A stretch of DNA of 64,000 nucleotides from Acidobacteriota bacterium (GCA_028872955.1 JAGWNX010000006.1:1-64000); one strand, 5' to 3'; numbered from the stretch's first letter, positions 1-8,590 are shown. Notes: a model not told the origin generated them from the sequence alone. A program made the numbers and translations.

Positions 1-176
1 CCCTTCTGGTTCATCACCGGATGCTGCGACGGTGCCGGAAAACTCTTGCCCGCAATCGCGTCCACGTACACCACCGACACACCCTTTGCGCCAGAGACCT
101 TGCCGTGAAGCGTGCCTGCCTGGGCTACTGTCGCCAAGGCCATCACCGCCAACGCTGCCATTACTTTGTTCGCCAT
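1..176 (-). CDS. Secreted cupredoxin/plastocyanin-like protein, partial (N-terminus only)
   Basis: Only about 58 codons lie inside the window; the gene runs off the left edge. The protein opens with a signal peptide (MANKVMAALA... ending VAQA) and continues with GTLHGKVSGAKGVSVVYVD and a FPAPSQHPVMNQK stretch. This start resembles small exported plastocyanin-like proteins, which bind copper in the periplasm, but the copper ligands would be beyond the edge and cannot be seen. The ATG at 176 was chosen over the one at 182 because GGAGG lies 6 bases upstream of it. A CRP-type palindrome lies about 170 bases upstream. The family call is tentative; secretion is clear. Confidence 0.6.
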   Translation of the reverse strand, partial: MANKVMAALAVMALATVAQAGTLHGKVSGAKGVSVVYVDAIAGKSFPAPSQHPVMNQK

Positions 177-557
177 CCTCATCCTCCGTGTACGAATCTG
201 AACGTCGCAGCCCGCGCCAGTCGTTCCTGTTGGCACACCACTGCTGTCTGCTCCGGAATCTCCAGGAGCACCGCGCCGCCGACGGTCGGTTGCCAGCGAC
301 ACACCTCATGAATCGTCTTAAGGAATAAAGCGTCGTAGCGCCGATGTATGTGACACCCATCACACGGCGTCAACTGCAGGCAATCCGGTCAGTTAATGCG
401 CACCCTCGACGCACGGCAGCAAGTCCACCTCAGGCGCAATACCGCCGCGCCGAAGATGGGGCACCCGCGCCACGGGCCGGTTGTAAACACGGGCCACCCG
501 CCCCACACACAACAAGGCCGCCTCCGCAGAGACGGCCGGCTGATGCTCAGGGATGGC
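177..557. other. Intergenic region, 381 bases
   Basis: No credible gene is seen. The region holds the CRP-type palindrome at 349-364 and, around 452-515, GC-rich text with GATGGGGCACCCGCG and GGGCCACCCGCCCC. The GATGGGGCACCCG part recurs at 1384-1397 in the next gap, so it looks like a dispersed intergenic repeat. Confidence 0.4.
349..364. promoter_or_regulatory. CRP/FNR-type palindrome
   Basis: The sequence matches the TGTGA-N6-TCACA consensus exactly, with CACCCA as spacer. It lies in the 381-base gap between the truncated gene at 1-176 and the DUF3828 gene, whose 3' end faces it, so its only possible target in view is the truncated gene. It is about 170 bases from that start codon, which is far for direct activation. 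No promoter elements were located next to it. Confidence 0.45.
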
Positions 558-1094
558 TTACTGAGCCGGTTTGTCCCGGTCGGCCTTGAGGGCCTTCAGA
601 ACGCCGAGCAGGTTATGGCCGCCCGGATAGATGAAGTTCACGAAGTACCACTGCCCATTTTTGCCAGCCACTTCGGCTATCGCCGTCAGCTTCGCCTCGG
701 GCTTGCCAGAGATGACGCGATGGACTTCAACCAAGTAGCTATCCCCCTTCGGCACCACCTTGCCGACGTTGTAGCGCCTCCCAGGGTCTTGGCTGTTCAA
801 AAAGGGATCAAAGTCCAGTCCGACGATCTCCCCCTCATCCTTTGCCTGGGCCTCGGCGTCCTCACGGAGCTTGCGTCCCAACTCCGGGCTGAAGCAGCTC
901 CCTTTTTCTTTGACCACCGTGCTCCATGCTGGCGTAGAGCGACTGCCCACAGCCTTGGGAACATACCAGTCATAGAAGCCCTGAACGAAGGCCTTCACCG
1001 CGTCGGAAGCGTTGGCTCCACTCCCGCTTTGAGCCTGCGCCGAAAAGGGCAGCGTGAGAAGGAAGCAGCAGAACAGTAGCTTGATGATTTTCAC
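558..1094 (-). CDS. Secreted DUF3828-type protein
   Basis: 178 residues. A signal peptide (MKIIKLLFCCFLLTLPFSAQAQ) is followed by a small alpha/beta domain with a FVQGFYDWYVP motif near residue 37 and LDFDPFLNSQD near residue 93, the pattern of the DUF3828 family of exported proteins of unknown function. A single lysine-rich KNGQWYFVNF segment near the C-terminus fits the NTF2-like fold proposed for such proteins. It is monocistronic here: an intergenic repeat region lies upstream and another downstream. No enzymatic residues were recognised. Codon use is less GC-biased than in neighbouring genes. Confidence 0.65.
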   Translation of the reverse strand: MKIIKLLFCCFLLTLPFSAQAQSGSGANASDAVKAFVQGFYDWYVPKAVGSRSTPAWSTVVKEKGSCFSPELGRKLREDAEAQAKDEGEIVGLDFDPFLNSQDPGRRYNVGKVVPKGDSYLVEVHRVISGKPEAKLTAIAEVAGKNGQWYFVNFIYPGGHNLLGVLKALKADRDKPAQ

Positions 1095-1199
1095 GACAAC
1101 CTAGTGTTTCGCTGGCATCTTGACTAGATGGAGGACTCAGAGTTGGCGGGTGGCCTACCCTTTCGTCTTTTCACAAAACTAGCACAATCGCTTGGGTGC

Positions 1200-1230
1200 C
1201 CCATCCTTCGCGTGGTGTGCGAAGGGTGGG
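1200..1230. repeat. REP-like inverted repeat, copy 1
   Basis: Left arm CCCATCCTTCGC (1200-1211) and right arm GCGAAGGGTGGG (1219-1230) pair around a 7-base loop with one mismatch. The flanking GGTGCCCCATCC text is found reverse-complemented at 1385-1396, so this and the second element are related copies in opposite orientation. Confidence 0.55.
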
Positions 1231-1358
1231 AGGTGAGATGTTGGTTCGCCTCGAACACAGCGGTCGGGGTGCGGCCTCCTGCTTGGCATCGGCGAAGCTG
1301 GAGTACTCTGACCCTTCCAACGAAATGAGCTTCGGACCACCCGCTCGATCTTGACCTT

Positions 1359-1390
1359 CCCACCCTTGGCAAAAGACCGCCAAGGATGGG
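1359..1390. repeat. REP-like inverted repeat, copy 2
   Basis: Left arm CCCACCCTTGGC (1359-1370) and right arm GCCAAGGATGGG (1379-1390) pair around an 8-base loop with one mismatch. It is followed by GCACCCGC, the reverse complement of the text beside copy 1. The same GGGGCACCCGC text occurs near 457. Confidence 0.55.
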
Positions 1391-1477
1391 GCACCCGCTT
1401 TTCGTACATTGGACACTTCTGGACACCAGATTCCGACGAACGCGATGGCCGCCAGCCCTGCTAAACTCAAGCAAAAC

Positions 1478-1553
<76 letters not shown>

Positions 1554-1575
1554 CCTCAGCGCTACCCCTGCCATA

Positions 1576-2736
1576 ATGGTGGCTATGCGTACGCTTCTTA
1601 CCGCCGCGCGATACCTTGGCCCCGCAGGCATCGTTAGCCAGCCGTGGTTTCTGCTGGAGGGAGCCACCCTCGTTGCGGCCGGCTCCCGTGGCAGTGCGCA
1701 GGCGCCTGCGGCCGACCGGCGGCTCGCCTTCCCAGACTCCACCCTGGCGCCAGCCTTCTTTGACGTCCACCTGCATGGCGCGGCCGGGCACGATGTGATG
1801 GAGGCAACGCCGGAGGCTCTGGGCGCGATCAGCCGCTTTCTGGCCGGGCACGGCGTGGGCAGCTTCCTGGCCACTACCGTCACCGCGTCCATCGACGACA
1901 CGTTGCGTGCGCTCAGCCGTCTGGCGCAGCTGCAACGCCAGCAGCAGCCCGGAGCTCAGCCGCTGGGGATCCACCTTGAAGGGCCGTTCCTCTCCCACGC
2001 CAAACGCGGCGTGCATCGGCCTGAGCTGCTGCAGCCGGCCGAGCGTACCCTCTTCGACCGCTTCTGGCAGGCCGCAGAGGGCACCATCCGCCTGCTGACC
2101 CTGGCACCGGAGCTGCCGGGTGCTGTGGAGCTGGCAGCGCACGCCACCGCGCTGGGTGTCCGCGTCTCGCTCGGCCACTCCAACGCAGATGCCGAGACCA
2201 CCCAGCGTGCGATCCGGGCCGGTGCCTCCAGCGCGACCCACACGTTCAACGCCATGCGCGCGCTGGATCACCGCGAGCCCGGCATCCTGGGCACGGTGCT
2301 GAGCGATCAGGCGCTGTTTGCCGAGCTGATTTGCGACGGCGTGCACGTGCACCCGGACCTGGTGCGGCTCTGGTGGCGTGCCAAGGGCCCACAGCGCAGC
2401 ATTCTCATCACCGACGCCATGCGCGCCACCGGCATGCCCGACGGTACCTACACCCTGGCCGGGCAGACCGTGCAGGTGGCCCATGGCCGCGCCACAGCCG
2501 ATGGTGTGCTGGCCGGCAGCGTGCTCACCCTGGATCGTGCCCTGACCAACTTTCTGCGCTTTACCGGTGCCACGCTGGATCAGGCGATCCCCTTGCTGAC
2601 CACCAACCCGGCCACCATGACCGGCCTGCACACCGCAGCGCCGCAGCCCGGCAGCCCGGCAGACTTCACCGTGCTGGCACCGGATGGCACACTGCAGGCT
2701 ACGCTGCTGCGCGGAGCGCTGGTAGAGCCTTCGTAG
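1576..2736 (+). CDS. nagA: N-acetylglucosamine-6-phosphate deacetylase
   Basis: 386 residues, the usual family length. The enzyme removes acetate from GlcNAc-6-P to give glucosamine-6-P in the cytoplasm, the committed step of amino-sugar and cell-wall recycling. The amidohydrolase signature is intact: HLH at 65-67, metal ligand E135 in HLEGPF, H201 in GHSNAD, H222 in THTFNAM, substrate residues DGVHVHP near 254-260 and catalytic D280 in ITDAM. The start is uncertain, since an ATG at 1585 is equally possible and no clear ribosome binding site is seen. The gene follows a tRNA closely and is convergent with the fucosidase. No nagB or nagC is nearby. Confidence 0.93.
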   Translation: MVAMRTLLTAARYLGPAGIVSQPWFLLEGATLVAAGSRGSAQAPAADRRLAFPDSTLAPAFFDVHLHGAAGHDVMEATPEALGAISRFLAGHGVGSFLATTVTASIDDTLRALSRLAQLQRQQQPGAQPLGIHLEGPFLSHAKRGVHRPELLQPAERTLFDRFWQAAEGTIRLLTLAPELPGAVELAAHATALGVRVSLGHSNADAETTQRAIRAGASSATHTFNAMRALDHREPGILGTVLSDQALFAELICDGVHVHPDLVRLWWRAKGPQRSILITDAMRATGMPDGTYTLAGQTVQVAHGRATADGVLAGSVLTLDRALTNFLRFTGATLDQAIPLLTTNPATMTGLHTAAPQPGSPADFTVLAPDGTLQATLLRGALVEPS

Positions 2737-2739
2737 CTT

Positions 2740-2770
2740 GCGTGCCGTCTCGCGTGCCGTCTCGCGTGCC
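2740..2770. repeat. Short tandem repeat, 12-base unit
   Basis: GCGTGCCGTCTC occurs twice in full and once in part, directly after the nagA stop codon and before the convergent fucosidase stop. It may be replication slippage; no function is evident. Confidence 0.6.
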
Positions 2771-2784
2771 CTTCAGCGTGCGGG

Positions 2785-4170
2785 CTAGGGCGCGGGCTGC
2801 TGCGCCAGTTGCCTCGCCTCCTCCGTTGTGGGGGCAACGTTATAGAGCTGAAACTCGCGAATGCTTGCCGGGCCGGTGCTGGAGAGGATGCGAAGCCGCA
2901 CCCGCGATGCCGTGACCGGGGCAAACAGGTCCACTTTCTCGTGGCCGATGGCCTGCGCCGCGGCCAGCCGCCGCCAACTGCCGCCCACCCAGGCCTCAAT
3001 CGCGTACTTCTCCACGTGCTGGCCGTCGTTGAGCCACTCCATGGTGCGCGCGCGGTTGAAGGTAATGGGCGTAGCAAAGTCCAGCTCCAGGTCCGCATGG
3101 TGCGAGCCCGCCGGCGCACTCCAGAAGGTCTCCTCGTCGCCATCCGCTGCCAGCGCCTGCTCTGCGGGCAGCGGTCGATGCGCGCGCGCCAGGTTGTTCC
3201 GGTAGCGGTTGCGCAGTGCCTCACCCAGCTCATGCAGACGCGCCACGTCGCTGTCGGGCAGCAGGCCGCGGCGATCGGGTGCCAGGCCCAGCAAGAGCTG
3301 GCCGCCGTGGCCCACCGTGGTGTCCCAGGTGGTCAGCAGCTCGTCCAGCGACTTCAACGAGGCCTCATCGTTGGGGTGCCAGAACCAGTGCAGGTTGCGC
3401 AGCGGCGTATCGGCCTCCACCGGGCGCCAGCGCAGGCTGCCGTGACGGTCGATCACATTCCAGTTCTCGTACGGAATGCGTCCGCTCTCCGTGCCCACCC
3501 AGCGCGCATCTCCATACTCAAACAGGCCGGTATCGGCAAAGACCAGCGTGTTGGGCTGGTAGGTCCGCAGCGTCTCCACAAAGCGCTTGAAGTCGTAGAC
3601 GTGCCCGCCGCTGCCTGCGCCGTCCAGCCAGAACTCCACCAGGTCGCCATAGCGGCTGGCCAGCTCGGTCAGTTCTGCCTCGTAGTAGCGGTCGTACGCT
3701 GCGGAGTCTGCATAGCGCGGGTCATGACGATCCCACGGCGAGAGGTAGACGCCGAACTGCAGCCCGTACTTGCGCGCAGCCCGCGCCACGTCGCCCACCA
3801 CATCGCCCTTGCCGCCGCGCCATGGACTGGCCTTGACGCTGTAGGGCGTCTGGTCCGTAGGCCACAGGCAGAAGCCGTCGTGATGCTTGGCCACCAGCAC
3901 CACGTACTTCGCACCGGAGTCGCGCACCGCACGCATCCACTGCTCGGGGTCAAACTCCGACGGGTTGAAGGTCTCCGGCGACGCCGTGCCGTCACCCCAC
4001 TCGCGATCCAGAAATGTGTTGGTCGAGAAGTGAAGGATGACGCCAAACTCGAGATCCTGCCAGGCCACCTGTGCCGGAGACGGCTTGATGTCCACAAAGT
4101 TCTGCGCAACTGCGGGGCTACCCGCTGCCATGGCTGTGGCAAGCGCCAGCACGGCCCAACCCTGTCTCAT
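2785..4170 (-). CDS. Secreted alpha-L-fucosidase, GH29
   Basis: 461 residues from the ATG at 4170, chosen because AAGGGGAT precedes it and it starts a proper signal peptide (MRQGWAVLALATAMAAGSPA). The catalytic barrel carries the GH29 landmarks: KHHDGFCLWP at about 95-104 and the nucleophile D183 in FWLDGA. Around residue 340 onwards a beta-sandwich resembling an F5/8 type C carbohydrate-binding domain follows (ITFNRARTMEWLNDGQHV). It releases terminal fucose from glycans outside the cytoplasm. The sugar porter upstream on the same strand could import the product. A near-perfect palindrome 24 bases before the start may be its operator. Confidence 0.92.
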   Translation of the reverse strand: MRQGWAVLALATAMAAGSPAVAQNFVDIKPSPAQVAWQDLEFGVILHFSTNTFLDREWGDGTASPETFNPSEFDPEQWMRAVRDSGAKYVVLVAKHHDGFCLWPTDQTPYSVKASPWRGGKGDVVGDVARAARKYGLQFGVYLSPWDRHDPRYADSAAYDRYYEAELTELASRYGDLVEFWLDGAGSGGHVYDFKRFVETLRTYQPNTLVFADTGLFEYGDARWVGTESGRIPYENWNVIDRHGSLRWRPVEADTPLRNLHWFWHPNDEASLKSLDELLTTWDTTVGHGGQLLLGLAPDRRGLLPDSDVARLHELGEALRNRYRNNLARAHRPLPAEQALAADGDEETFWSAPAGSHHADLELDFATPITFNRARTMEWLNDGQHVEKYAIEAWVGGSWRRLAAAQAIGHEKVDLFAPVTASRVRLRILSSTGPASIREFQLYNVAPTTEEARQLAQQPAP

Positions 4171-4193
4171 CGTTATCCCCTTGCGTCCGTACA

Positions 4194-4207
4194 TGTGAAC
4201 GTTCGCA
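4194..4207. promoter_or_regulatory. Palindromic candidate operator upstream of the fucosidase
   Basis: TGTGAACGTTCGCA is a 14-base palindrome with a central CG and one mismatched pair, the general shape of LacI-family operators. It is 24 bases upstream of the fucosidase start. It differs from the GTTAGCGGTAAC element of the inositol locus, so a different regulator is implied. Confidence 0.35.
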
Positions 4208-4256
4208 GAGCATCTTACCTGCCGCAGCGAGGGGCCGTACAGGTGAGCGCTGCGCG

Positions 4257-6038
4257 TCAGCCTTTGCTACCGCTGCCGGCAAAGTGCGCCTCAATCTCTT
4301 CGAGCGTCTTGCCCTTGGTCTCCGGCAGGGCAAAGACCGCGGTCAGGAAGTACACCACCGTGAAGCCCGCAAACAGAAAGAAGATGGCCGCGTAGCCGTA
4401 GCGGCCGACAAACGGCAGAAAGATACCCGCCAGCGTGGTGGAGACCATCTGGTTGATGACCAGCGCAATGCTCATGCCGTTGGATCGTATGCGCGTGGGC
4501 ATCAGCTCAGAGAGGGCAAGCCACACGCACGACCCCGGCCCCATGGCAAAGAAGGCCATAAACCCATATAACCCGAGCGCCACCAGCCAGCCGTGCGTGG
4601 CCGAGGGTACCTCGCCGAGCCTGGCCTGAAGAATCCGCAGCGGCGCGTGCTGCGCCTTGGCGAGGTCGGCGAATGGATTCCGGAAGAACGCCTCCACCCG
4701 ATTGGCGGGCACGGCGGCCTCCCGGCTCATCACCAGCGGGGCCGCCACATCGTCAGAGCGTGCGTAGCTGGTGGTGGCGATAAAGTCGCCATACGCGTAG
4801 ATGACGCCGAGGGTGGCATGGCTGGGGTTCAGCGTGCTGCCGCTGGCGGCCAGCAGACGCGCTGCCTCGGCCTGGTCAAACGGCAGACGCAGCGTGTCGC
4901 GGCCGGCGGCCTCAGCCTGCAGCGCGGCGCTCACGTTAATGGCCTGCGACTCCGTGGCGTGAAACATGGCCCCGACAAACAGCAACGATGCGATCACGCC
5001 GCTGGTGCCCAGTGTCAGCAGAAAGCGGCGGCCCTTGCGATCGACCAGCGAGATGCCCACCAGCGTCATCGCAAAGTTGACCACCGTAAACAGCACGTAG
5101 CCCCAGTGCGCCCACAGATCGTTCAATCCGCTCTGCAGCAAGATACCCGTGTTGTAGCCGATGATGGAGTTGACGCCAGTCGCGGTGTTGCAGAACAGAA
5201 TGACGCACGCCAGCAGAAACGGGATGACATACTTGCGCTGCAGCAGCGAGTCGCGCGCCACACCGCCCGGCGCTCCCGGCGCGTCACCCGCGGCCTGCGC
5301 CATCTCCTGCAACTCCAGCGCGGCCTGGGCGGGCGTTCGCGAGGAGAGCAGCGCGGCCAGCGCGGCCTCGCTCCTGCCCCGGCGATAGAGCCAGCGCGGA
5401 GACTCCTGCACAAACAGGCTGCCCAGCGAGAACAGAATGCCCGGCGGCAACGACACCCAGAAGATGCGTCGCCAGGCCTGATCCTTGAAGGCAAACAGTC
5501 CGGCGTCGCTGGCGTACCTGGCCACCACCTCTACCCGATAGCTGTAGTAGATGCCCACCACCGCCGCCGCCACAATGCCCAGCGTCAGCATCCACTGGAA
5601 GATGCCGGTGCCGCGGCCACGGCGCGCTGCCGTCATACACTCCGCCAGATACAGCGGCACCACCACGCCGATCAGGCCACCGCTCATGCCCTGCAGCAGC
5701 CGCCCAAAGAAGAGCGGCGCGTAGCCGTGCGAGAGCGCGATGACCGGGATGCTGACGATGAAGGCCAGGCCGCTGATCAGCATCAGCGGCTTGCGGCCCA
5801 GCCAATCGGCCAGCGCACCGGCAAACAACGTGGAGAAGACGCTGCCCAGCAACACCGCCGCCACAATCACGGAGAGCTGTCCCGGCGTCAGCCGCGACGT
5901 GGCCTCAAGATACGGCAACGCACCGCCGATGATGCCCACGTCGACGCCATACAGCAGGCCACCCAGCCCGGCTACCAGCAGCAGAAAGTTGTTATAGCGT
6001 GTGATGCGTGCCTCGCCATTGCCTGCTTCCTTCGTCAT
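4257..6038 (-). CDS. Sugar porter (MFS) with a large periplasmic insertion
   Basis: 593 residues, against about 450-480 for typical bacterial sugar porters. The family marks are present: GRKP after TM2 (about 81-84), PLYLAE (128-133), QESPRWL at the start of the central loop (211-217), DRKGRR after TM8 and PETKGKTLEEIE at the C-terminus. These proteins are proton-coupled or facilitative inner-membrane sugar transporters. The extra length is mainly a 120-residue segment between TM9 and TM10 (about 360-483). It lies between the fucosidase and a GT87 gene on the same strand; fucose or a related sugar is a reasonable but unproven substrate. Confidence 0.88.
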   Translation of the reverse strand: MTKEAGNGEARITRYNNFLLLVAGLGGLLYGVDVGIIGGALPYLEATSRLTPGQLSVIVAAVLLGSVFSTLFAGALADWLGRKPLMLISGLAFIVSIPVIALSHGYAPLFFGRLLQGMSGGLIGVVVPLYLAECMTAARRGRGTGIFQWMLTLGIVAAAVVGIYYSYRVEVVARYASDAGLFAFKDQAWRRIFWVSLPPGILFSLGSLFVQESPRWLYRRGRSEAALAALLSSRTPAQAALELQEMAQAAGDAPGAPGGVARDSLLQRKYVIPFLLACVILFCNTATGVNSIIGYNTGILLQSGLNDLWAHWGYVLFTVVNFAMTLVGISLVDRKGRRFLLTLGTSGVIASLLFVGAMFHATESQAINVSAALQAEAAGRDTLRLPFDQAEAARLLAASGSTLNPSHATLGVIYAYGDFIATTSYARSDDVAAPLVMSREAAVPANRVEAFFRNPFADLAKAQHAPLRILQARLGEVPSATHGWLVALGLYGFMAFFAMGPGSCVWLALSELMPTRIRSNGMSIALVINQMVSTTLAGIFLPFVGRYGYAAIFFLFAGFTVVYFLTAVFALPETKGKTLEEIEAHFAGSGSKG

Positions 6039-6070
6039 GCCGTACCGGGTCCTCCGCCTGTCAAGCTACT

Positions 6071-7261
6071 CTACACGGCTGCAGCGACTTGCGGAGCGTT
6101 GGCGGGCTGCCAGGTGCATGCCCCCAGCAACATCAGTGTGGTGCCGATCGCGTTCAGCAGATGCACCACCATGAAGCCATGGGAGAGCGGCTCCAGCGCG
6201 TGGGTCCAGCCGAAGGACTGCACCCCCGTCAGCAGAAAGCCCGCGAGCAGCAACTGGTCGCAGTCCCGCAGCTTGCGACCGCGCGACTCCTGCACCACAT
6301 ACGCCAGCACCAGCAGCAGAAACACGCCCGTGTAGGGATACACCAGCGCCGGATACGCCACCAGCCACGGCAGGTAGAGCACCCAGTCGCGTGGCGTCTC
6401 CCAGCGGCGTGACCGCCATACCTTCCAGCCGAGCGTCAGCAGCCAGATCGTTACCAGCGTCAAGTTGACCACGCGCATGTTCAGCTCGGGGTGAAACATC
6501 ATGTAACCAAGGGTGAGCAGGCTGCCCGGGCTCATATTCTGGCGCAGGTCGATGGTTGCGAAGCGGTCGTCGACCGTGCGGTGTACGGTGACAAACAGTC
6601 GGTAAAACGGCAGCTGCAGCACGACTGCTGCCGCCACAGCCGCCAACGCCGCGCGCCACTTACGCTGATACGCCCACACGGCGGCCAGCACGCCGGTGTA
6701 CAGCTTCATGCCAATCGACGCACCCAGCGCCACCGTCCGGACGAGCCTGTTCTGCGCAGTAAACGCAAGCACCACCAGGGCCAGCATCAGCCCATCCAGA
6801 TTCCCACGCTCCACCAGAAAGTACACGGGATAGTAGATCGCGGCGATCAGCAGCAGCAGCTGTCGCGAGCGCCGGAGCATTGCAAGCTCGCGGGCGTACC
6901 GGTCCACAGACCACCCCACCAGCCCAAGGTTCAGCAGAAAGAAGAGCACGCTCGCTCGTCCAAACGACGTCCAGGCAAACAGCCCACCTGCGGCGAGCGA
7001 GAAGGGAGGCTTGGTGAGCCGATAGCTGAGAACAAAGTCGTCCATCGGATTCTGCCCATGGATCCACAGGACGAATCCCCGATAGAAGTCCTTGAAGTCC
7101 AGACCAAAGTAAAAAGGATCCCAGATAAGCTGCACGCCCTGCTGGAAGAGAAACGAAAGCAGGATGAGCGCCACGATCTGCGCAAAAAGCAGCAGAAAGA
7201 TCTTCTCCAGGCGCTGCTCTGCAGCGTCAGGCTTTACCTGCAACAGGGGTTCTTCGCGCAT
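6071..7261 (-). CDS. GT87-family polyprenol-linked glycosyltransferase (DUF2029)
   Basis: 396 residues with about ten hydrophobic segments. The first periplasmic loop contains GLDFKDFYRG, with the Asp expected of GT-C glycosyltransferases; later marks are LVERGNLDGLMLALVVLAF and GMKLYTGVL, typical of GT87/DUF2029 enzymes. These use polyprenyl-phosphate sugars to glycosylate lipids or polysaccharides at the outer face of the inner membrane. The acceptor cannot be read from sequence. It is the first gene of the possible unit GT87 - sugar porter - fucosidase, with a 32-base gap to the porter. Confidence 0.78.
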   Translation of the reverse strand: MREEPLLQVKPDAAEQRLEKIFLLLFAQIVALILLSFLFQQGVQLIWDPFYFGLDFKDFYRGFVLWIHGQNPMDDFVLSYRLTKPPFSLAAGGLFAWTSFGRASVLFFLLNLGLVGWSVDRYARELAMLRRSRQLLLLIAAIYYPVYFLVERGNLDGLMLALVVLAFTAQNRLVRTVALGASIGMKLYTGVLAAVWAYQRKWRAALAAVAAAVVLQLPFYRLFVTVHRTVDDRFATIDLRQNMSPGSLLTLGYMMFHPELNMRVVNLTLVTIWLLTLGWKVWRSRRWETPRDWVLYLPWLVAYPALVYPYTGVFLLLVLAYVVQESRGRKLRDCDQLLLAGFLLTGVQSFGWTHALEPLSHGFMVVHLLNAIGTTLMLLGACTWQPANAPQVAAAV

Positions 7262-7370
7262 CGTTCTCCTGGGGGCGTCCCCGCACAGCCAACGTTGCTC
7301 CCATCATGGCGGCTACGCACACCGACGACAACTGGTTCGCCAGGCAGGATACCTGAACCGGCAACCGGTG

Positions 7371-7859
7371 CTAGTACTCCAGCTCGTGCGGTGCCGGCCA
7401 GGTGAGCGTGCCGTCTTTGCGGATGTAGAACATAAATAGCCTGTGATCGCCATTGACGCGCACGGCAACAATCACGCCCGAACCGAAGGCTCCGGTGCCG
7501 TCCGTCTTGGAGATGTCGACGTGGTGCGAGGTGATGGGCACGTTGATGGGGCTGTCCGTCGTCCAGTCCTCGGTAAATCGCTTCAGCGTGTAGTCGTAGC
7601 GCTGGGGGTGCTGCTGCCAGTCGGCATCGTTCATGTAGATGCCATACGCGGTGCTATAGTCCTTCGCCTCCAGCGCTCTAAAGAAGCGGTCAACCCGGTG
7701 CTCCACCGGCAGATTCGAAAAGAACCAGCCATGTCCCATCACAAAGCCGGCAAAGGCCGTGACAAAGATCAGTGCCAGCAGCACGCCTGTGCCGATCAGC
7801 AGGCCGCTCTTCAGCCGTTCGCCTCGCGCGTTGTACTCCGGTGCATTCAGCAGCGTCAT
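7371..7859 (-). CDS. Conserved membrane-anchored protein of unknown function
   Basis: 162 residues from the ATG at 7859; an in-frame ATG at 7886 has no ribosome binding site, while GGAAGG precedes the one chosen. A single transmembrane helix (about 20-42, LLIGTGVLLALIFVTAFAGF) is followed by a soluble domain of about 110 residues starting HRVDRFFRALEAKDYSTAYGIY, which resembles the DUF4878/NTF2-like folds found on lipid-anchored proteins. No catalytic residues were recognised. It is upstream of the GT87 gene on the same strand with a 109-base gap. Confidence 0.6.
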   Translation of the reverse strand: MTLLNAPEYNARGERLKSGLLIGTGVLLALIFVTAFAGFVMGHGWFFSNLPVEHRVDRFFRALEAKDYSTAYGIYMNDADWQQHPQRYDYTLKRFTEDWTTDSPINVPITSHHVDISKTDGTGAFGSGVIVAVRVNGDHRLFMFYIRKDGTLTWPAPHELEY

Positions 7860-7947
7860 CCGAGTTCCATCCTTCCTCACCGACATTAGACACCGTTTGC
7901 CGCCGGTTGGGCATCACCCGGCATTTGGCTTCGCAACACCCTGCGGG

Positions 7948-8406
7948 TCACTCCCGGGCAAAGGCCTGCCGAAACAGCTCGCAGGCGGCACCCTGCGGCT
8001 CCAGATACACCGAGATCACGTCAAACCGCACCTGGACTCGCGTGCGTACCTGCTCCGGAAGCCCACGCAGATAGGCCCGGGCCATGCGCCGCAGCCGTTG
8101 GCGCTTCTCCTCGTCCACCGCGCTCTCGGCGGGGTCCAGCAGGTTGCGGGTGCTGCGGGTCTTTACCTCCACAAAGCACAGGCAATCGCCCTCCCACGCC
8201 ACCAGATCCAGATCGCCGCGCAGCCGGGCCGTGCGCCAGCGCCGCGCCACCACGGTGAACCCCTGCTGGCGCAGGAAGAAGAGCGCCTCGCGCTCGCCGC
8301 GTTCGCCCACGGCCAGGTGCGCGGCACCACCACGCCGCTCCGCCACCCGGACCACGGCGTGCAACACCCGTCGCTGCGCCTCCAGCCAGACTGCTCTGCC
8401 CGTCAC
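7948..8406 (-). CDS. yraN: YraN family (UPF0102) nuclease-fold protein
   Basis: 152 residues from the GTG at 8406. This start was preferred to the ATG at 8553 because GGAGAGG lies upstream at proper spacing and the family is usually 120-150 residues. The restriction-endonuclease-like core is clear: GERGEREALFFLRQQGFTV, then RLRGDLDLVAWEGDCLCFVEVKTRS, with D and ExK forming the expected metal site. The biological role is unsettled; links to DNA processing are proposed. It is divergent from pyrG, with a 184-base shared upstream region. Confidence 0.85.
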   Translation of the reverse strand: MTGRAVWLEAQRRVLHAVVRVAERRGGAAHLAVGERGEREALFFLRQQGFTVVARRWRTARLRGDLDLVAWEGDCLCFVEVKTRSTRNLLDPAESAVDEEKRQRLRRMARAYLRGLPEQVRTRVQVRFDVISVYLEPQGAACELFRQAFARE

Positions 8407-8590
8407 TTCGGAATCCTCTCCGCCAACAGCATACCCGCTGGCGACGGCCCTCCACCTCAAGCTTTCGGCGTCGATCTCCCGTTTTTCCAGAGCCGTACCG
8501 CCTAGCCCATTGCCTCCGCTGCGCCTCCCTGCGATACTTAATCGTGCCCACACTGCACAAATCCAAATCCCAGTTCAAGAGGTCGCGGAC

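Larger units (their letters stand above)
1095..1477. other. Intergenic region with REP-like inverted repeats, 383 bases
   Basis: All reading frames here are crossed by the two palindromic elements at 1200-1230 and 1359-1390 and none resembles a protein. The region separates the DUF3828 gene from the CAU tRNA. Apart from the two inverted repeats nothing else was recognised. Confidence 0.45.

Noticed and set aside
2809..4395. A 528-codon open frame opposite the fucosidase
   Set aside because: Antisense shadow: it contains no recognisable motif and crosses the end of another gene.
8084..8590. A long N-terminal extension of CTP synthase
   Set aside because: The extra 169 residues overlap yraN in antisense and are low in complexity; MSAKYIFVTGG is the conserved start.
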